DNA from: Sulfuriferula plumbiphila
GTDB taxonomy: Bacteria > Pseudomonadota > Gammaproteobacteria > Burkholderiales > Sulfuriferulaceae
DNA: 64,000 bases
Assembly: GCF_009938015.1 (NCBI RefSeq)
Contig: NZ_AP021884.1
Span: 1,103,501-1,167,500, forward strand
Direction of reading: 5' to 3'
Positions 60,256 through 64,000 of this stretch are shown here, one piece after another (positions within the stretch are counted from its first letter, which is position 1; every line of letters starts with the position of its first letter). Under the pieces are notes generated by a model. The model was not told the origin of the DNA. It ran no database searches and worked only from the letters and a program-made list of their open reading frames with translations. The position numbers were made by a program, and so were the translations under genes.

Positions 60256-60753
60256 TTACATCACCTTGATGCGCCTGCCAGAGGGGGCGCCGGTTTTGGG
60301 CAGGCGTACGGTCAGCACGCCATTATTCAGACTGGCCTCAGCCTGCTCGCCATCCACTTCCTGCGGCAACAGGATCATCCGCTGGAAGCTGCCGTAGGCA
60401 CGCTCCATGATGTGGTAGTTGCCGCCCTCATCTTCCCGTACGTAGCGCTTCTCGCCGCTTACCCGCAGGGTGTTGCCTTCAATCATGAGATCCAGGTCAT
60501 CCCTATCCAGACCGGGGACTTCCAGCCGCACCAGGATGGCTTTTTCCGTCTCCTCCATTTCTCCTGCCAGTATGCTCCAGCTCGGGAATCGGGCAGGAGG
60601 CGCGCTACCTTCCGGCACCTTGCGTTTCGTGAAATGGGTCAGTGCATCACCGGAGCGGGAGAGCATTTCACGCCAGCCCTCGGACAGATTATCCCAGGCG
60701 CGGTTGAGCTCTTTGCCGACTTCCTTGCCTACCTTTTTGAGCGAATCGAGCAT
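60256..60753 (-). CDS. Small heat-shock protein, Hsp20 family
   Basis: 165 residues. Alpha-crystallin domain from about residue 70: ILVRLEVPGLDRDDLDLMIE, LRVSGEKRY, YGSFQRMILLPQEVD, ASLNNGVLTVRLPK (with the G-x-L motif), and a short tail. ATP-independent holdase. The N-terminal 60 residues are helical and charged, unusual for class A IbpA. Confidence 0.93.
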   Translation of the reverse strand: MLDSLKKVGKEVGKELNRAWDNLSEGWREMLSRSGDALTHFTKRKVPEGSAPPARFPSWSILAGEMEETEKAILVRLEVPGLDRDDLDLMIEGNTLRVSGEKRYVREDEGGNYHIMERAYGSFQRMILLPQEVDGEQAEASLNNGVLTVRLPKTGAPSGRRIKVM

Positions 60754-60898
60754 GATTTATCCTCCATTTCCAAAACTCCAAACCTGAAATGGGGATGGTG
60801 CGGATGAATTTCAACTGCCAGCCTGGGGAAGCGTCTTGAATTTTGCCTTCCTTTCCCCCGGGCAGCGCCGTAACCGGGCTGTGCAGTGACCCCCGGAC

Positions 60899-62407
60899 TC
60901 AAATAATCAAGGGGGAATTCTGCTGGCAGCGCTGCTCAATCGCCTGAACCATCAACGCGCGCAGCGCATTCAGTGGCAAGAGTTCCGCAGCATCCAATCC
61001 GGTGCCGGACAGGGGCATATCCCAGTCGCCATAGATGAATCCCGCGGGATGACGGTTCGCTGTCAGGGGCAGTACGACCAAGCTGTGTACCGTCGGCAGC
61101 GCATCGCGCCACCAGCGTGGCAGCTTGCTGGCGAAAGCAGGGTCTTTGGCATCTTTCACAACGATTATTCTATCGTTCGCCAGCCCGGCGTGAAAAACGT
61201 CAGGTTGATAGGCTTCACCGAAAACCAGACGCGGAATAAGTTCCTGCACCTTTTCGCCAAAACCCATGCGGGCAAAGTACTTCCCTTCGTTGCCGTTGCG
61301 CAGGAAAACAATCGCGCGGCTCAAGCCCAGGCCTTGATAAACCGTCTCCAGCGCCATTGTCATGAGCTGGTAGGCCGTTGCGCTATTCGACACACCGCGC
61401 ATATCAGCCACGCCGCGTGTCAAAATCCTGACGGCGTGCACCGGCTTGCCGCTTGGCGCTGTCGTGAGGAGGCCTTTTTCAGGCTTCAGTGATTTAGCCA
61501 CACTTACAAACAGGGCGTCTTGCGCAGCGGATTCCCGGGCGGCCTGGACTGCGGCAAACATCTCGGATCCATCCATCCCCAACATATCGGCATAGCTGTT
61601 CGCAATATCCGCAAGTTCGCCCGGGCTGGCGTCAGCCTCATCGCATAGCACCCTGGCGCAGCGGGAGGACATGGTGGAGACTGCCCCCAGCCAACCGGCA
61701 TGATCCAGCGGTTCTCCCACGGTTTGCGGTAACACATCGCGCATACTGTTGATGAGCGCAGTCGGCAAGCCCCATTTCTGCGCCACCCAGCGTCCCACCT
61801 CATCCAGCCCCAGCCCCAATGTGTCGAGCGTGGCCTGCGCTTCATCGACGCCCTGTTCTGCACAGCGCGCCTGCACCAATGACCAGTGATCGGGCAGGTA
61901 GAATGTCACCATCATGCGGCCCAGGCCATGCAGCATCGAACATACCACTGCTTCCTCGGCATCGCGGGCACTGGCAGCGCAGCTGACTTGCCGCGCTATG
62001 TGGCCGGCGAGAACCGCCTTTTCCATTTCATTGTGCGTGCTCGTCGAGCCTGCGGATGCCCTGGCCAGGCCGTCAATCAGTTTTGAGCCCAAAGCCAGGT
62101 GGCCTATTGATTCCGTACCGACGATGAGGACCGCTTTCGACACGGTATTGATGTCCTGTCCGAAAACCGAGTACATCGCACTATTGGCGAGTCGCAACAC
62201 CTTTTGCGTCAGTGCCGGATCGGACAATACCGTTTTTGTCATGTTGAACTCGCGGTCGTCCTCGCCGCGTATTGCGCTCATGATTGCGCTGACCACATTG
62301 GCAAAGCCGGGCAAATCGCCCCGCTGTCTGACGCGCTTCCACAGCAGTTCCAGTGTTTTCTGGGGATTGCGGACCGGCATCGTGCTCATTGAATCGAGGT
62401 TTTTCAT
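60899..62407 (-). CDS. HDOD-domain signalling protein
   Basis: 502 residues. HDOD domain over residues ~15-220 (VLRLANSAMYS, VLIVGTESIGHLALG, EEAVVCSMLHGLGRMMV), an unphosphorylated HD-related fold used in signal and cell-cycle control. The C-terminal ~200 residues look GAF-like (TMALETVYQGLGLSRAIVFL, VVLPLTANRHPAGFIYGD). Upstream neighbour, 12 bp away, is a GGDEF/EAL protein, so the two may share a cyclic di-GMP circuit. Confidence 0.85.
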   Translation of the reverse strand: MKNLDSMSTMPVRNPQKTLELLWKRVRQRGDLPGFANVVSAIMSAIRGEDDREFNMTKTVLSDPALTQKVLRLANSAMYSVFGQDINTVSKAVLIVGTESIGHLALGSKLIDGLARASAGSTSTHNEMEKAVLAGHIARQVSCAASARDAEEAVVCSMLHGLGRMMVTFYLPDHWSLVQARCAEQGVDEAQATLDTLGLGLDEVGRWVAQKWGLPTALINSMRDVLPQTVGEPLDHAGWLGAVSTMSSRCARVLCDEADASPGELADIANSYADMLGMDGSEMFAAVQAARESAAQDALFVSVAKSLKPEKGLLTTAPSGKPVHAVRILTRGVADMRGVSNSATAYQLMTMALETVYQGLGLSRAIVFLRNGNEGKYFARMGFGEKVQELIPRLVFGEAYQPDVFHAGLANDRIIVVKDAKDPAFASKLPRWWRDALPTVHSLVVLPLTANRHPAGFIYGDWDMPLSGTGLDAAELLPLNALRALMVQAIEQRCQQNSPLII

Positions 62408-62419
62408 AAGGTCGTCAGG

Positions 62420-64000
62420 TCAAGAATGCCGCTCAGTATTTGCCATCAATGCTTCCATGGCGGTCTCAGGCAGCATGGGACGGCCAGTATGGAATCCCTG
62501 GATCAATGTGCAGCCCTGCGCAGCGAGGAATTGCAACTGCTGTTCATCCTCAACGCCTTCGGCGACTGTTGTGAGGTTCAGGTGGTTTGCCAGGCTAATC
62601 ACGACGTCGCAGATGGCAGCATCTTTTATCGAGTGTGGCAAATCCTTGACGAAAACCCGGTCGATTTTCAGGGTGTTAATAGGAAAACGCTTCAGATACG
62701 CCAGTGAAGAGTAGCCGGTACCAAAATCATCGATCGCGATGCGCACGCCGCGCGCAGCTATCGCGGTCAGTAATGCTTCGGCATGTTCCGGATCCGACAT
62801 CAGGATGCCTTCGGTGATCTCCAGAAGCAATCGACTGCCTTGCAGGCCGGACAGCTTCATGGCGTCATCCAGGGTTTCCAGGAACTGGTCGCTTCTGAAC
62901 TGTCTTGGGCTTACGTTAACGGATACATAGAGCTGCCGCCCGGCGGCCTCTTCGAAACGCTTGATTTGTACGCAGGCTGCCTTGAGAACCCACGCCCCCA
63001 GCAAATTGATCAGGCCGTTGTTTTCCGCCATCGGGATGAACTGGATCGGAGGCACCCATCCCAGGTCAGGATGCATCCACCGCATGAGCGCCTCAAAACC
63101 CATAATCTGGCGCGTACACGCATCCACCACAGGCTGATAGTGCAGCAAGAATTCGCCATTTTTGACCGCTTCGAACATCGCCGCCTCGATCGAGACATCG
63201 TGTACCGGCTTGGTGAATGTTTGGGGGTTATAGAGCACATAACGGGCCTTGCCTGTCTCTTTTGCGCGGTACAAGGCAGTATCGGCGTGCGCCAGCAGTT
63301 TGACCTCGTTATCGCCATGATCCGGGTAGATTGTCACGCCGATAGAAGTACTCACGTACAAGGCATGGCCTTCAATTTCGAAGGGCTGCTGAATGGCGGC
63401 AATCATGCGGCGCGCGACAATCCGAATCTCCCCCTCTGTCAATGCACTGGGCAGCACGGCAATGAATTCATCACCCCCCACTCGCGCCAAGGTGTCTGTG
63501 TCGCGCAGCGTGCCGCGTAGCCGCACGCCTGCCTCGCGCAGCAAGATGTCGCCAACCGGATGTCCCAGCGCGTCATTGATTTTCTTGAAGCCGTCGAGAT
63601 CAAGGGCGAGGACGGCAAAGCCTTTCCCGGTCCGCCGGGCTTGCGCCATCGCCATATTCAGGCGGTCAGAAAGCAGCGACCGATTGGGCAAGCCGGTTAA
63701 CGCGTCATGGGTGGCCAGGTGGCGCAAGCTTTCTTCAGTTGCCAGCTGTTGTGCAATATTCCTGCCCACGGCGAGCAGTTCCATATTGCCTTCCCCGGTA
63801 GCATAAGCGGTGATCAGAAAGTCAAAGCAGTGCGTCGTAACGCGGGTTTTTATCCGTACCTTCACCTGACTATGCCGGTCCGACTGGATGGCCTGTTGCA
63901 CCGCCGCGCTAATCACACAGCGTTCCCCTGGCACAACCAGGTCGGACAATAATAGGCCGGTGAGCGTGCCGTCCGGTCTGATCAACGCGATCGTGCGCTT
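62420..64000 (-). CDS. PAS-GGDEF-EAL cyclic di-GMP protein (partial)
   Basis: Open to the right edge. A PAS-like segment (IALIRPDGTLTGLLLSD) precedes GGDEF (RVGGDEFIAVLPS) and EAL (FEALMRWMHPDLGWVPP, EITEGILMSD, AIDDFGTGYSSLAYLKRFP, KIDRVFVKDL). Both the cyclase GGDEF and the phosphodiesterase EAL signatures with their catalytic neighbours look intact. Membrane-proximal or sensory parts, if any, are beyond the window. Confidence 0.93.
   Translation of the reverse strand, partial: KRTIALIRPDGTLTGLLLSDLVVPGERCVISAAVQQAIQSDRHSQVKVRIKTRVTTHCFDFLITAYATGEGNMELLAVGRNIAQQLATEESLRHLATHDALTGLPNRSLLSDRLNMAMAQARRTGKGFAVLALDLDGFKKINDALGHPVGDILLREAGVRLRGTLRDTDTLARVGGDEFIAVLPSALTEGEIRIVARRMIAAIQQPFEIEGHALYVSTSIGVTIYPDHGDNEVKLLAHADTALYRAKETGKARYVLYNPQTFTKPVHDVSIEAAMFEAVKNGEFLLHYQPVVDACTRQIMGFEALMRWMHPDLGWVPPIQFIPMAENNGLINLLGAWVLKAACVQIKRFEEAAGRQLYVSVNVSPRQFRSDQFLETLDDAMKLSGLQGSRLLLEITEGILMSDPEHAEALLTAIAARGVRIAIDDFGTGYSSLAYLKRFPINTLKIDRVFVKDLPHSIKDAAICDVVISLANHLNLTTVAEGVEDEQQLQFLAAQGCTLIQGFHTGRPMLPETAMEALMANTERHS

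Overview
The window looks like chromosomal DNA of a sulfur-oxidising betaproteobacterium close to Thiobacillus. The support is a scnBAC thiocyanate hydrolase operon whose proteins resemble, from memory, those of T. thioparus; a beta-type his-hinT-tatABC order; a compact sdhCDABE-gltA-sucAB cluster; and moderately GC-rich coding DNA throughout. No database search was possible, so all names rest on recognised motifs, family architecture and gene context.

Region 1 (1-7.9 kb) is a thiocyanate/cyanate module. On the minus strand, scnB-scnA-scnC (cobalt thiocyanate hydrolase) are followed by a P15K-like assembly factor and by the ATPase and Tat-exported binding protein of a NitT/TauT-type ABC importer that runs off the left edge. 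Next come a SAM methyltransferase, cyanase (cynS), a truncated CbiM-like cobalt transporter gene, an IS5/IS427-type insertion sequence and an intact CynR-type LysR regulator. A decayed second copy of the regulator's promoter and 5' end lies upstream of scnB.

Region 2 (7.9-14.3 kb) is a gene graveyard. Intact phzF-like, SDR and LysR genes alternate with pieces of a DUF3050 protein, IS110 and IS66 transposases, an old-yellow-enzyme gene, a peroxiredoxin without its CxxC motif and a carboxymuconolactone decarboxylase-family protein. It ends at a tRNA-Thr(CGU) gene whose 3' end faces this region, as expected for an integration hot spot.

Region 3 (14.4-41.6 kb) is mostly core genome: a SNF2-type helicase, a Fur-family regulator, hisDCBHAFIE-hinT-tatABC, amtB with two NtrC-like sites and a sigma-54 promoter, LysR regulators, trhO, dnaE, an HPP-family protein, a GST, metG and acnA. 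A possible FNR-linked small RNA lies between dnaE and the HPP gene.

Region 4 (41.7-44.9 kb) is a collapsed type I-E CRISPR-Cas locus. A WYL-type regulator fragment is joined to the 3' part of cas5e, followed by cas6e, an intact toxin-antitoxin pair, cas1 with one nonsense codon, cas2 and a one-spacer array.

Region 5 (45.0-49.7 kb) encodes a complete DSF quorum-sensing set: RpfF synthase, RpfC hybrid kinase, a stand-alone receiver and an RpfG HD-GYP phosphodiesterase. Region 6 (50-59.8 kb) is a TCA cluster: malic enzyme, sdhCDAB, sdhE, gltA, sucA and an unusual sucB. The right end carries psiE-like, hsp20, HDOD and a partial GGDEF/EAL gene.
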